Positions 1 through 7,711 of a stretch of 64,000 nucleotides of DNA are shown here, piece by piece (position 1 is the first letter of the stretch; every line of letters begins with the position of its first letter). The notes beneath the pieces were generated by a model, which saw nothing but the letters and a program-made list of their open reading frames with translations, searched no databases and had not been told where the DNA came from. Source of the DNA: CBDDKZ01 sp965230415 (GTDB lineage Bacteria > Bacteroidota > Bacteroidia > Cytophagales > JAAEPT01); assembly GCA_965230415.1 (NCBI GenBank), contig CBDDKZ010000005.1:3906001-3970000 (forward strand), read 5' to 3'. Both the position numbers and the translations under genes were made by a program.

Positions 1-26
1 TACTCTTTAAAATCAAAAAAAATACT

Positions 27-488
27 ATGAGTGACTTAAGCGATATATATTTAGTAGTTGGGATTTTTGGAATTCTATTCCTTGTTGTTTTTATTTTTTA
101 TGTGTTAAGCCTTCAGAATACCTTGAAAGCCATATCCCCTGAAAATAGATTAATGCCTCCAGGGCAGGTTTGGTTATTATTTATACCCTTATTTAGTATG
201 GTATGGCAGTTTATAGTTGTAACCAAAATATCGGATTCTATAAAGGCAGAAGGGGGGTATAAGGGTTTGTTATTCAATGAGGACCGGCCGACGTACGGCA
301 TTGGTATTGCTATGGGAGTATTGAATGTTTGTAGTGCTATTCCTTTTGTAGGCTCTTTTATTGGTTTGGCCGGAGTTGTTTGCTGGATCGTCTATTGGGT
401 GAAGATTGTTAATTATAAAAAACAATTGGAATCTGCATCTGTACCGGATGTATTCGGGGCTAGCTTACAGGAATCTGAATTTGAATAA
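27..488 (+). CDS. Small integral membrane protein of unknown function
   Basis: I do not recognise a characterised function for this 153-residue protein. It has a strongly hydrophobic N-terminal helix (about residues 8-29), a second around 47-65 and a paired hydrophobic stretch around 92-127, so three or four membrane segments are likely. The stretch between them (LSLQNTLKAISPENRLMPPG) resembles conserved hypothetical membrane proteins of Bacteroidota. The C-terminal tail of about 25 residues is polar and acidic. The ATG follows an A-rich leader. It converges with the Fur-family gene, and a strong hairpin lies between the two. Coding status looks sound from length, codon pattern and hydrophobic organisation; function is open. 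Confidence 0.75.
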   Translation: MSDLSDIYLVVGIFGILFLVVFIFYVLSLQNTLKAISPENRLMPPGQVWLLFIPLFSMVWQFIVVTKISDSIKAEGGYKGLLFNEDRPTYGIGIAMGVLNVCSAIPFVGSFIGLAGVVCWIVYWVKIVNYKKQLESASVPDVFGASLQESEFE

Positions 489-545
489 AAAATTGAATTG
501 CTCAATTCGAAGGAATCGAATAAAGGATTGTCAAGGACAAAGAAA

Positions 546-581
546 TGGTGAACAATCAAAGTTGTCTTTGACTGTTCACCA
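546..581. terminator. Hairpin between convergent genes, probable bidirectional terminator
   Basis: A nine-base arm TGGTGAACA pairs with TGTTCACCA and an inner TCAAAG pairs with CTTTGA, with one mismatch between the two helices and a TTGT loop. It sits in the 119-base gap between the 3' ends of the small membrane protein and the Fur-family gene. There is no long T-run, so termination is inferred from position and stem strength. Confidence 0.6.
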
Positions 582-607
582 ATGTTTAACTTATTACAGG
601 TCTCTAC

Positions 608-1018
608 TTAAAAGCAATTGACGCAAACACCTTCCAGTATAATGTTCTCAATTCTGAAATCTTTCAAAGCATTGAGGTAATTTGAAGGAAGTTCGGGAAG
701 CTCCGAGATATTGTTGCATTCATTGCAAAGCATTCGCGGATGAATCTCTGAATCTTTTTTCCTCATTAAGTTATCGCTTAATAGGTAGCCAGCTTGGCCA
801 TCTGTATTTGAAATGCGTGTAACTATTTTTGTTTCGAAGAAACTATTTAAAGTACGGTAAACCGTCACCCTGTCCATTTGATTAGCCAGTACTTCAATTA
901 GCTGAATCGCTGTGTAACTTTTAGTATTATTTTCTAGAAAATAATTTAGTAACAAGATTCTGTTAGAAGTCTGTTTCAGAAAATGGGCTGATAAAATACC
1001 ACGGGCCTGATTCTCCAT
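608..1018 (-). CDS. Fur-family metal-responsive repressor, Zur-like
   Basis: A 136-residue Fur-superfamily regulator. The winged-helix recognition segment is visible around residues 48-60 (MDRVTVYRTLNSF), the family's typical DNA-contact helix. Two CxxC pairs, C98/C101 and C132/C135, form the expected structural zinc site. The His-rich regulatory motif of classical Fur is poorly kept (only H93 before the first CxxC), so the metal sensed is uncertain. It lies 61 bases downstream of, and in the same direction as, an acidic exported lipoprotein gene whose promoter region contains two palindromes, which suggests the regulator controls its own operon. A zinc-uptake (Zur) role is my preferred reading because this lipoprotein type is often seen near zinc TonB receptors; other metals or peroxide sensing cannot be excluded. 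Confidence 0.85.
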   Translation of the reverse strand: MENQARGILSAHFLKQTSNRILLLNYFLENNTKSYTAIQLIEVLANQMDRVTVYRTLNSFFETKIVTRISNTDGQAGYLLSDNLMRKKDSEIHPRMLCNECNNISELPELPSNYLNALKDFRIENIILEGVCVNCF

Positions 1019-1079
1019 ACTCTTAATGATTGATTGTTAAGACTAACCGTTGTTGGCTGCTTGCTAATTAATTGTGTTC

Positions 1080-1700
1080 TTAGTTAATGTTTAAGACAAA
1101 AGTCAAATCAAAGTCGGTGTCGCCATCCTGAGCACCTGAATCTGCTGTTTTAATACCGTCGTCCTGGTGTTGAAGGCGTACTCTGAATTCACCACCGCTA
1201 AGTGTTGTTGAAGATGTAGTCCAGGTAGTAGAAAGACCTACTGGGTTTTGGTTTTCATCCATATCATTATACACTATCGGATCAGATGCATTGTCGATAT
1301 TTCCGTCTCCAGTCGGATTGGAAAAAGCATTGTTTGAGCAAGCAAAGAATATTTGATGTTCATGATCTTCTTCTTCGATTTCCTTACCAATGTCATCTCC
1401 CGGAGAATCAAGGTTGTTCCAAACACTAAAAGTAAGTGTATAGGTTTTACTGGTGTCCAGGTTAATATCACCTAATATTTCTAATTCTTTGATACCTTCC
1501 CCATCAGGATCTTTGGCCGAAGCGGTAACCACATCCGCAGCATCGGCAGTGTTCGTAAAGATAAGTTGAACATCTGTGATTACTTCCAATTCGTTTTCTT
1601 CTTCTGGTGCTGCATCATCATCTTTGTCACACGAGTAAGTGAAAGCGATTAAACTGGCTAAGCAGCTGATTCTAAGCAAGGGTAAAATAAATCTTTTCAT
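1080..1700 (-). CDS. Exported acidic lipoprotein linked to the Fur-family regulator
   Basis: A 206-residue lipoprotein: a basic N-terminus, hydrophobic segment and lipobox ending at Cys24 (TYSC), followed by a short acidic linker (DKDDDAAPEEENE). The mature part is rich in Asp, Glu, Thr and Ser, probably all-beta, and contains an EEEDHEHQ stretch that could bind divalent metal. I recall similar Bacteroidota proteins annotated with a periplasmic-binding-like fold and encoded near metal TonB receptors, but no enzymatic motif is visible. It is the first gene of a likely two-gene operon with the Fur-family repressor, and two candidate operators sit within 100 bases upstream of its ATG. A role in metal capture at the cell surface is inference. 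Confidence 0.75.
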   Translation of the reverse strand: MKRFILPLLRISCLASLIAFTYSCDKDDDAAPEEENELEVITDVQLIFTNTADAADVVTASAKDPDGEGIKELEILGDINLDTSKTYTLTFSVWNNLDSPGDDIGKEIEEEDHEHQIFFACSNNAFSNPTGDGNIDNASDPIVYNDMDENQNPVGLSTTWTTSSTTLSGGEFRVRLQHQDDGIKTADSGAQDGDTDFDLTFVLNIN

Positions 1701-1716
1701 ATCTTGTTATTTTGTT

Positions 1717-1736
1717 AAGTTAGTTGCAACTAACTT
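1717..1736. promoter_or_regulatory. Perfect 20-bp palindrome, candidate Fur/Zur operator
   Basis: The sequence AAGTTAGTTGCAACTAACTT is identical to its reverse complement over all 20 bases. It lies 17 bases upstream of the lipoprotein start codon, where a repressor would block transcription or early elongation. The downstream gene of the same operon encodes a Fur-family repressor, whose dimers bind such palindromes. Confidence 0.6.
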
Positions 1737-1775
1737 GCGCAACCATCATACTAAAATAGAGTCTCTTCATTAAAT

Positions 1776-1792
1776 ATGCAACAATGTTGTAT
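1776..1792. promoter_or_regulatory. Second near-palindrome, candidate Fur/Zur operator
   Basis: ATGCAACAATGTTGTAT is a 17-base odd palindrome centred on position 1784 with a single mismatched pair (1778/1790). It shares the GCAAC half-site with the perfect palindrome about 50 bases closer to the lipoprotein gene. Two related sites in tandem suit a Fur-family dimer pair. Confidence 0.5.
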
Positions 1793-1930
1793 AAATACTC
1801 GTTCTCCTTATGGAATTAGTTGCTTTGACTTTGTTTGTTATTCTTGTTTCGGGGTGCTAATAGCAGATTTAGATTAACCCCGATGTTACCCAGTTTTTCG
1901 AAAGAGCATAGTTCGCATGTTGAATGACGT

Positions 1931-2138
1931 CTAATGGAGGGGCAGCGGTAGATTATGTATATCATGTTTAAACTCAAATTTAAGTGTTGCGTTATTTCCT
2001 AGACCGTTTCCGGGAGTAACCGGTAATTGTCCTTTTTCCCTGATAAGAATGGGTACTGATACACTGGGAGTATATACACTACCAACTTGTAATAGCTGTT
2101 GATAGTATGAATAGAGAGATATAACAGTGTTTTTTCAT
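1931..2138 (-). pseudogene. Frameshifted N-terminal remnant of a lipoprotein gene
   Basis: Reading the minus strand from an ATG at 2138 gives a lipoprotein-like signal sequence (MKKHCYISLFILSTAITS) that stops at once. A shift of frame at that point gives about 50 more residues (containing VYTPSVSVPILIREKGQLP) ending at a TAG at 1931. The pattern of signal peptide followed by a 'YTPnxxxxPlxxeKGql' segment resembles the start of exported Bacteroidota proteins whose N-terminus runs 'VPNTVNTPLLSEKGE'. No continuation of the protein is visible, so this looks like a decayed fragment. The rest of the 1.74-2.6 kb gap holds no other coding sequence I can support. Confidence 0.4.
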
Positions 2139-2324
2139 AGTAGTATCATTTGTTGGTTCTTAAGAAGAGTTGAGCGCTCTAAAGTATGATTGACTGGTAA
2201 GATTTGTGACATGGGGTACTGTAAATTTTTATTAAGGAAGTATGAACAGCACATTAGGTTTGCCGTTTATTGTTTTTTCTTCCATATAATAGTTGTCTTT
2301 TTTTGGGTATTTTCTTTGATGTGC

Positions 2325-2337
2325 TACTTAGGTATTT
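2325..2337. promoter_or_regulatory. Distal TACTTAGGTATTT box upstream of the urea locus
   Basis: First copy of the 13-base sequence TACTTAGGTATTT, repeated exactly at 2515-2527 and with one change at 2548-2560. It is about 280 bases upstream of the porin start codon. Confidence 0.4.
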
Positions 2338-2511
2338 TGAATGCTGATTACGTAGTTTTTAAATAAGTATATACTCATTTGGAACTTCTTTTATATTGTT
2401 GGTGCATCGCTGATTCTACTATTTATTGTTTGTACAGTATTGACGCAGTGATTTTTATGTGTTTTAACAGGTTTAATGCTGTGTTAAGTGATTTTAAGTA
2501 AAAATTACTAA

Positions 2512-2527
2512 AAATACTTAGGTATTT
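2512..2527. promoter_or_regulatory. Proximal TACTTAGGTATTT box with dyad symmetry
   Basis: Exact second copy of the 13-base box, here within a dyad: arms AAATAC and GTATTT flank a central TTAG. Position and symmetry suit a transcription-factor dimer acting on the porin/urea operon promoter. Confidence 0.45.
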
Positions 2528-2547
2528 ATAAAATACACTTCTACTTT

Positions 2548-2570
2548 TACTTAAGTATTTTGTCGCGACA
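2548..2570. promoter_or_regulatory. Promoter-proximal operator cluster (TACTTAAGTA and TGTCGCGACA palindromes)
   Basis: TACTTAAGTA (2548-2557) is a perfect palindrome and a one-base variant of the upstream boxes; its start lies 33 bases from the start of the previous copy, about three helical turns. Immediately after it, TGTCGCGACA (2561-2570) is another perfect 10-base palindrome. The pair ends 38 bases before the porin ATG. Confidence 0.45.
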
Positions 2571-2608
2571 CTTCATAACCGAAAAAGTTTACTACTAAAC
2601 GAAGAGAC

Positions 2609-3928
2609 ATGAAATATAAAATTACAATAACGATGCTAATCTGCGCCTTGGCGCTTTTTACTGCAGAAGCAAGCACCGGAGGTTCATCAAAGAATAAGCG
2701 GAAGAAAGATGTGAGGTTGTTACGTGAAATCCCGGTGTTAAGTGATCCTAATTTTAATAATGAAAGGGAACAGGTCGAAGATAGTTCAACAACAGATGAA
2801 GCGCCAGCATTTAAGCCTTCGGTGCAGGTCGGGTCCATTGTGCATATGTTTGGCTCAGCAGAACAGATTGGCTTTGGACCCGGTGGTTCCCCTACTTCAT
2901 CAGAGTCTGACACCTGGGCTAAAGGGTTTTCTCTGTATAGGGCGCGTGTTTTGGTAGGAGGACAACTCAGTAAGAATGGAACATTTTTTTTAGAAACAGA
3001 TCTGCCGTCTCCTGTTGGAATCCAAAATGGCGACTCTACTAAAAATGTGAAGGTAGCGCCAATAATCTTGGATGCTCAGTATGAACACATGTGGGCAAAA
3101 GATCAGATGGTTGTTGTTGGTAAGCAATTAGTGTCTCACAATAGAAACGGGCTTCAGGGTGCTGCCGGACTTATGGCCAATGATTTTACCTACTTTCAGT
3201 ATCCTTATAACCTGTTTGAGAATAGTCCCTTACAGGGGAATTTTGGGCGTGATTTAGGTGTTAATCTGCGTGGTTTTCTAGCTAGCGAAAAATTGGAATA
3301 TCGTTTTGGTGTGTTTACAGGAAGGAACCTCAATGCTGATTCTCCATTACGTATCGTTGGTAGGGCCGCTTATAACTTCTTAGATAAGGAAAAAGACTAT
3401 TATTATGCCGGAACGAAGTTAGGAAGTGGAAAAACTGTGGCTTTGGCAGCTGGCTTTGATGTTCAAGGTACTTATTCTAATTTTGGGGCAGATTTATATG
3501 TGGATTTACCTGTTGGTGAAAATGGAGCCATCACATTAAATGCCGCGTTTTCAGCCATGTCTGGAGGTACAGACACTGCTGCAAGCCTGTCGTTTGCAAC
3601 ATTAATACCGAGACAAACAACACAATTCCTGGAGTTAGGCTATTACATTAAATCATTGAAACTCCAACCGTGGATTCGCTATGAACGCCAAGCAGTAAAT
3701 GCCGATGGGGCCATTCAAACTGGTGGTATTGAAACAGGTATTTTTAATGACTTAAGTTCAACAACTGTTTTTGGTGGTGGCCTCAATTATTGGTTTGCCG
3801 GTTATAACACCAATTTAAGATTGTCCTATACTACGTGGACTGCAGACGTCATGAAAGAGGATCTGAGTGGTACCGAATCAAAGACACACGGGCAAATCTG
3901 GATGCAGTTACAATTCTTCATATTTTAA
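2609..3928 (+). CDS. Outer-membrane porin heading the urea locus
   Basis: A 439-residue exported protein. A signal peptide (cleavage near AEAS, residues 19-22) is followed by a polar, flexible segment to about residue 70, then a beta-barrel pattern of alternating aromatic and polar residues ending in the terminal Phe typical of barrel proteins (QLQFFIF). The body resembles the phosphate-selective porin O/P type (FSLYRARVLVGGQLSKNGTF, then 'VVGKQLVSHNRNG'). It is the first gene of the urea cluster, 10 bases before the nickel permease gene. I infer that it admits urea, and possibly nickel, through the outer membrane; the sequence alone does not define the substrate. Candidate operators sit directly upstream. 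Confidence 0.8.
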   Translation: MKYKITITMLICALALFTAEASTGGSSKNKRKKDVRLLREIPVLSDPNFNNEREQVEDSSTTDEAPAFKPSVQVGSIVHMFGSAEQIGFGPGGSPTSSESDTWAKGFSLYRARVLVGGQLSKNGTFFLETDLPSPVGIQNGDSTKNVKVAPIILDAQYEHMWAKDQMVVVGKQLVSHNRNGLQGAAGLMANDFTYFQYPYNLFENSPLQGNFGRDLGVNLRGFLASEKLEYRFGVFTGRNLNADSPLRIVGRAAYNFLDKEKDYYYAGTKLGSGKTVALAAGFDVQGTYSNFGADLYVDLPVGENGAITLNAAFSAMSGGTDTAASLSFATLIPRQTTQFLELGYYIKSLKLQPWIRYERQAVNADGAIQTGGIETGIFNDLSSTTVFGGGLNYWFAGYNTNLRLSYTTWTADVMKEDLSGTESKTHGQIWMQLQFFIF

Positions 3929-3938
3929 TAAATAACTC

Positions 3939-4517
3939 ATGATATCTGCCCTGCTTGTTTCGCTTTTACTTGGTATTGTTCATTGTTTGGAAGGAGACCA
4001 TCTGGTGGCGTTGACAAACTTATCTACACGTTCAACAAACAAATCAGTGTTCTGGCAAGGTGCTTCATGGGGTATAGGCCACTCATTACCAATTTTAATC
4101 ATCGGATTAATTTATACCTACTTTCGTATGAATTACTTTCTTAATCCACCTTTTAATTTTGAAATTATCGTAGGTGTCTTACTTATGCTAATGGGAGGGG
4201 CTCGTTTCATTTATCGGAATCACAAAAACAATCATCAGAAATCGGTTAAAGCTTTACTGGTCGTTGGACTGGTTCATGGAATAGCCGGTTCATCGGGGGT
4301 GATTTTAATACATATCGGAGAGACTTCCGAATCTCAATATATGTTGTTTTATTTACTGGCCTTTAGTACAGGAACCATTTTGGGGATGGGCGTCGTCAAT
4401 TTTTTGTGGCAGAAATTGCTAATAAGATTTATGAGCACCTCAATAGTAAATGTGGTCATGTCAATAGTAGCCATATGTTATGGCGGAATAATAGTTTACG
4501 AAAACCTAAATACTTAA
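3939..4517 (+). CDS. UreH/NiCoT-type nickel permease
   Basis: A 192-residue membrane protein with about six hydrophobic segments. It has the nickel/cobalt transporter signature HX4DH at H15-x4-D20-H21 (HCLEGDH) in the first helix and a GHSLP motif in the second, followed by HGIAGSSG in the middle. This is the short UreH-like form rather than the eight-helix NiCoT. Ni2+ is required at the urease active site, and the position between the porin and urtA fits delivery of nickel for urease maturation. It lies 10 bases downstream of the porin and 18 bases upstream of urtA. Cobalt transport cannot be ruled out but the context argues for nickel. Confidence 0.85.
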   Translation: MISALLVSLLLGIVHCLEGDHLVALTNLSTRSTNKSVFWQGASWGIGHSLPILIIGLIYTYFRMNYFLNPPFNFEIIVGVLLMLMGGARFIYRNHKNNHQKSVKALLVVGLVHGIAGSSGVILIHIGETSESQYMLFYLLAFSTGTILGMGVVNFLWQKLLIRFMSTSIVNVVMSIVAICYGGIIVYENLNT

Positions 4518-4535
4518 AATCTAAAATATAGAATT

Positions 4536-5873
4536 ATGAAAAACATAAACAATCAACTACGTCGAACTTATGTTTGGGGCTTGGTGCTAATGGCCGGCCT
4601 AATCTTAAATTCGTGTTCATCATCATCAGGAGAAGCTTCTGGAGGTAATGGCGATGCCGAAGGCAAGGAAGGTGAAAAGGAAAAGGTTAAAATCGGGGTG
4701 TTGCACTCCTTGAGTGGTACCATGGCGATTTCTGAAGTTTCTCTGAGAGACGTAGTACAGATGGCCGTTGAAGAAATTAATGAGAACGGCGGGGTGCTGG
4801 GTAAGGATATTGAACCTGTGATAGTTGATCCTGCATCTGATTGGGACCTGTTCGCAGAAAAATCTAAAGAATTGCTGCTGGATAAAAAAGTAGCAGCCGT
4901 ATTTGGTTGTTGGACTTCTGTATCGAGAAAGTCGGTCTTACCCGTTTTTGAAGAACATAACGGTTTATTGTTCTACCCGGTACAATATGAGGGCGAAGAG
5001 TGCTCTGCAAATGTGATTTATACCGGAGCTACTCCAAATCAGCAATTGATACCTGCTGCGGAGTACTTGATGAGTGAAGAAGGAGGAGGCTATGAAAAGT
5101 TTTACCTCCTGGGGACGGATTACGTTTTTCCAAGAACGGCAAATAAAATTCTGAAAGCATTTCTATTGGCTCAAGGTGTTCCGGAATCTAATATTATAGA
5201 AGAATATACTCCTTTTCATCACCAGGATTATCAAACCATCGTATCGAAAATCAAAACGTTCGCAGCCGGTGGTAAAGCTTGTGTGTTAAGTACAATTAAT
5301 GGAGATTCCAATGTGCCTTTTTACAAAGAGTTTGCTAATCAGGGACTTACAGCTGCTACTTGTCCTATTATGGCTTTTTCAGTCGCCGAAGACGAATTAC
5401 GTGCAATGGATACGGAGTTCCTTGTCGGACACCTTGCTGCATGGAATTATTACCAGTCTAACGCAATACCCGAAAACGAACAATTTGTGAAGTCGTTCAA
5501 GGCTTTTTGCGAGAAGAACGGACTGCCGGGTGGAAAAGACCGTGTGACTGATGATCCAATCTGTTGGGCTTACACTGGTGTTTATCTATGGAAAAAAGCG
5601 GTTGAAGCCGCTGGTTCTTATGAGGTTGATAAGGTTCGCCCGGCATTGTACGGGATAGATTTTAATTCTCCGGGTGGCCTGGTGAAGATGGACCCCAGAA
5701 ATCACCACTTGGCGAAGCCAGTGCAAATTGGAGAAATTAGGTCGGACGGTCAATTTGACGTGATTTGGGAGACCGATGGACTTGTTGATCCACAGCCGTG
5801 GTCAAAATATACTTCACCCAATAAGAGTTGCGACCACGTGGACCATGGTGGTACATATACTATTGAAAATTAA
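4536..5873 (+). CDS. urtA: Urea ABC transporter substrate-binding lipoprotein UrtA
   Basis: A 445-residue type I periplasmic binding protein of the UrtA/branched-chain amino acid family. The N-terminus is a lipoprotein signal (lipobox LNSC, Cys27) followed by a Ser/Gly/Glu/Lys linker to about residue 50, so it is tethered to a membrane. The mature domain begins VKIGVLHSLSGTMAISEVSLRD, the conserved UrtA opening, and contains the family's FGCWTSVSRKSVLPVFEEHNGLLFYPVQYEG and GTDYVFPRTANKI segments. It binds urea and hands it to UrtBC. A 173-base gap with a long-range inverted repeat separates it from urtB, which may set a different expression level for the binding protein. Confidence 0.95.
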   Translation: MKNINNQLRRTYVWGLVLMAGLILNSCSSSSGEASGGNGDAEGKEGEKEKVKIGVLHSLSGTMAISEVSLRDVVQMAVEEINENGGVLGKDIEPVIVDPASDWDLFAEKSKELLLDKKVAAVFGCWTSVSRKSVLPVFEEHNGLLFYPVQYEGEECSANVIYTGATPNQQLIPAAEYLMSEEGGGYEKFYLLGTDYVFPRTANKILKAFLLAQGVPESNIIEEYTPFHHQDYQTIVSKIKTFAAGGKACVLSTINGDSNVPFYKEFANQGLTAATCPIMAFSVAEDELRAMDTEFLVGHLAAWNYYQSNAIPENEQFVKSFKAFCEKNGLPGGKDRVTDDPICWAYTGVYLWKKAVEAAGSYEVDKVRPALYGIDFNSPGGLVKMDPRNHHLAKPVQIGEIRSDGQFDVIWETDGLVDPQPWSKYTSPNKSCDHVDHGGTYTIEN

Positions 5874-5891
5874 GCAATTTTGAATTAAATA

Positions 5892-6023
5892 AAAGGCAAG
5901 ATCGACCGGAGTTAGTTCAGGTATTTTGCTTATCCAGACTTGGGTTTTATACTCGTGTTTGATATAAGTGTCATTTCTAAGCTAATAGTAGTCTGTCTGA
6001 AGCTATTCGGTTTTCTTGCCTTT
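5892..6023 (+). other. Inverted repeat spanning the urtA-urtB intergenic region
   Basis: AAAGGCAAGA at 5892-5901 is the exact reverse complement of TCTTGCCTTT at 6014-6023, 112 bases apart. The pair brackets almost the whole urtA-urtB gap. It could close a structured leader that governs urtB or stabilises the 3' end of urtA RNA. No known riboswitch core was recognised inside. Confidence 0.35.
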
Positions 6024-6046
6024 GTTTCTCTTAGATTTCCACTAAA

Positions 6047-7699
6047 ATGATGGTGCAAAGAATAGTGATAGCTGTCGCGCTAATGATGACAGGAATCTTA
6101 GCTTATGCCAATACTTTAGACCCCGTGATCGAACGATTAAAATCGGGTGATGCGAAAGTAGTGCGTGAGTCCATACAACTTCTTGTCGATAAAAATGATT
6201 TTGCAACTTATCCATTGCTCAAAGCAATGAATGACAAAAAACTCTATTTGCACGAGGATGAACTTGTTACTATTGTGGAATCCCGGGAATCGGGCACAAA
6301 AGGTGCTTACTTCGTTTATCGACTATACCCGAAGTATGAAATGTGGAATTTGGAGGCTGACCAGCCATTTCTGGTAAAGTCTCGTGGTGAACTGGACGAA
6401 TTGAAAGTAGCACGTACCGCTCGCTTACTATTGTTGCCTGTTTTACCTTATGTTAATTTGGCAGATACCGATATTGATAAACGTACCTTGGCCTACACGC
6501 AATTTCAGGCAAATGGGACTCCGGATGCGCTTAATGTATTGGAGGTGGCGAAAAGTAAAGAAAGTAATGAAGCTATTGTACGTCTTGCTAAAGAGACCAT
6601 TCTAACGATAAAATTGAAGTTTAGTAAGGATAAGAGTGAACAAATTCAACTAATAGATGCGATAACAACAAATTTAGGGGATAATACATTACCAATATTA
6701 AATGACATCCTTGATCGAGAAGGCCAGGATAATGAAGTTGTTCTAAAATTACAAGATGCTATTGCTCATGTGGAAGCACGAGCGCGGCGTATAGGCGTTT
6801 TTCAAAACTTATTTAGTGGTTTGAGCCTGGGTAGTATTTTAATTATGGTGGCATTGGGTCTGTCTATAATTTACGGCCTGGCGGGTGTAATTAATATGGC
6901 TCACGGTGAATTTATGATGATTGGTGCATACACAACCTTTTCCATTCAGGAGTTATTTAAATCCCTTTCGCCAAGTGGACAGATAGAAGGCGATCTCTTC
7001 TTTTGGGTATCGCTGCCTTTATCGTTTTTCGTATGCGGCGCGTTCGGGCTTGTTGTAGAACGTTTGGTGTTACGCAAACTATATGGGCGTCCTTTGGAAA
7101 GTTTGTTAGCTACATGGGGAATTAGTTTAGTTTTGATTCAGTTGGCGAGGTCTGTTTTTGGAGACCTTACTGCGGTGAAAACGCCTGAATTTCTATCAGG
7201 GGGCTGGCATGTAGTGCCACAGCTTGTGTTACCATTTAACCGTATTTTTATCATTTCTTTAACATTGATTTTGATCAGCAGCGCTTTTTTATTCTTATAC
7301 CGCACAAAAAACGGATTGCGCATACGAGCTGTAACGCAGAACAGAAACATGAGTGCCTGCCTCGGAATTTCTACTGCTAGAATTGATGCCCTCACTTTTT
7401 TCGTTGGTACGGGAATAGCCGGGGTTGCAGGCTGCGCCATGACCTTGATAGGCAATGTAGTTCCGGATATGGGGCAAACTTATATCGTAGACTCCTTTTT
7501 AGTCGTGGTGACAGGTGGCGTAGGAAATCTTTTTGGTACTATATTCGCCGGATTGGGAATCGGGCAGATTACCAAGGTGTTGGAACCAATTTTTCATGCC
7601 GTTTATGGCAAAGTCATTATCCTGATGATTATTATTTTCTTTTTACAATTTAAACCAAGAGGGCTTTTCCCGGTGAAAGGTCGCATTGTCGAAGATTGA
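6047..7699 (+). CDS. urtB: Urea ABC transporter permease UrtB with exported N-terminal domain
   Basis: A 550-residue permease of the LivH type. It begins with a signal-like helix (residues 1-22, cleaved or anchoring near AYAN), then about 230 residues with a helical-repeat look (KSGDAKVVRESIQLLVDKN; QANGTPDALNVLEVAKSKE), which is the usual N-terminal extension of UrtB and sets it apart from amino-acid permeases of about 300 residues. The membrane part starts near residue 255 (LSLGSILIMVALGLSIIYGLAGVINMAHGEFMMIGAY, key motif NMAHGE). It forms the urea channel with UrtC. The next gene starts 12 bases after its stop. Two adjacent ATGs are possible starts; the first is used. Confidence 0.95.
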   Translation: MMVQRIVIAVALMMTGILAYANTLDPVIERLKSGDAKVVRESIQLLVDKNDFATYPLLKAMNDKKLYLHEDELVTIVESRESGTKGAYFVYRLYPKYEMWNLEADQPFLVKSRGELDELKVARTARLLLLPVLPYVNLADTDIDKRTLAYTQFQANGTPDALNVLEVAKSKESNEAIVRLAKETILTIKLKFSKDKSEQIQLIDAITTNLGDNTLPILNDILDREGQDNEVVLKLQDAIAHVEARARRIGVFQNLFSGLSLGSILIMVALGLSIIYGLAGVINMAHGEFMMIGAYTTFSIQELFKSLSPSGQIEGDLFFWVSLPLSFFVCGAFGLVVERLVLRKLYGRPLESLLATWGISLVLIQLARSVFGDLTAVKTPEFLSGGWHVVPQLVLPFNRIFIISLTLILISSAFLFLYRTKNGLRIRAVTQNRNMSACLGISTARIDALTFFVGTGIAGVAGCAMTLIGNVVPDMGQTYIVDSFLVVVTGGVGNLFGTIFAGLGIGQITKVLEPIFHAVYGKVIILMIIIFFLQFKPRGLFPVKGRIVED

Positions 7700-7711
7700 C
7701 AAATTAGCATT

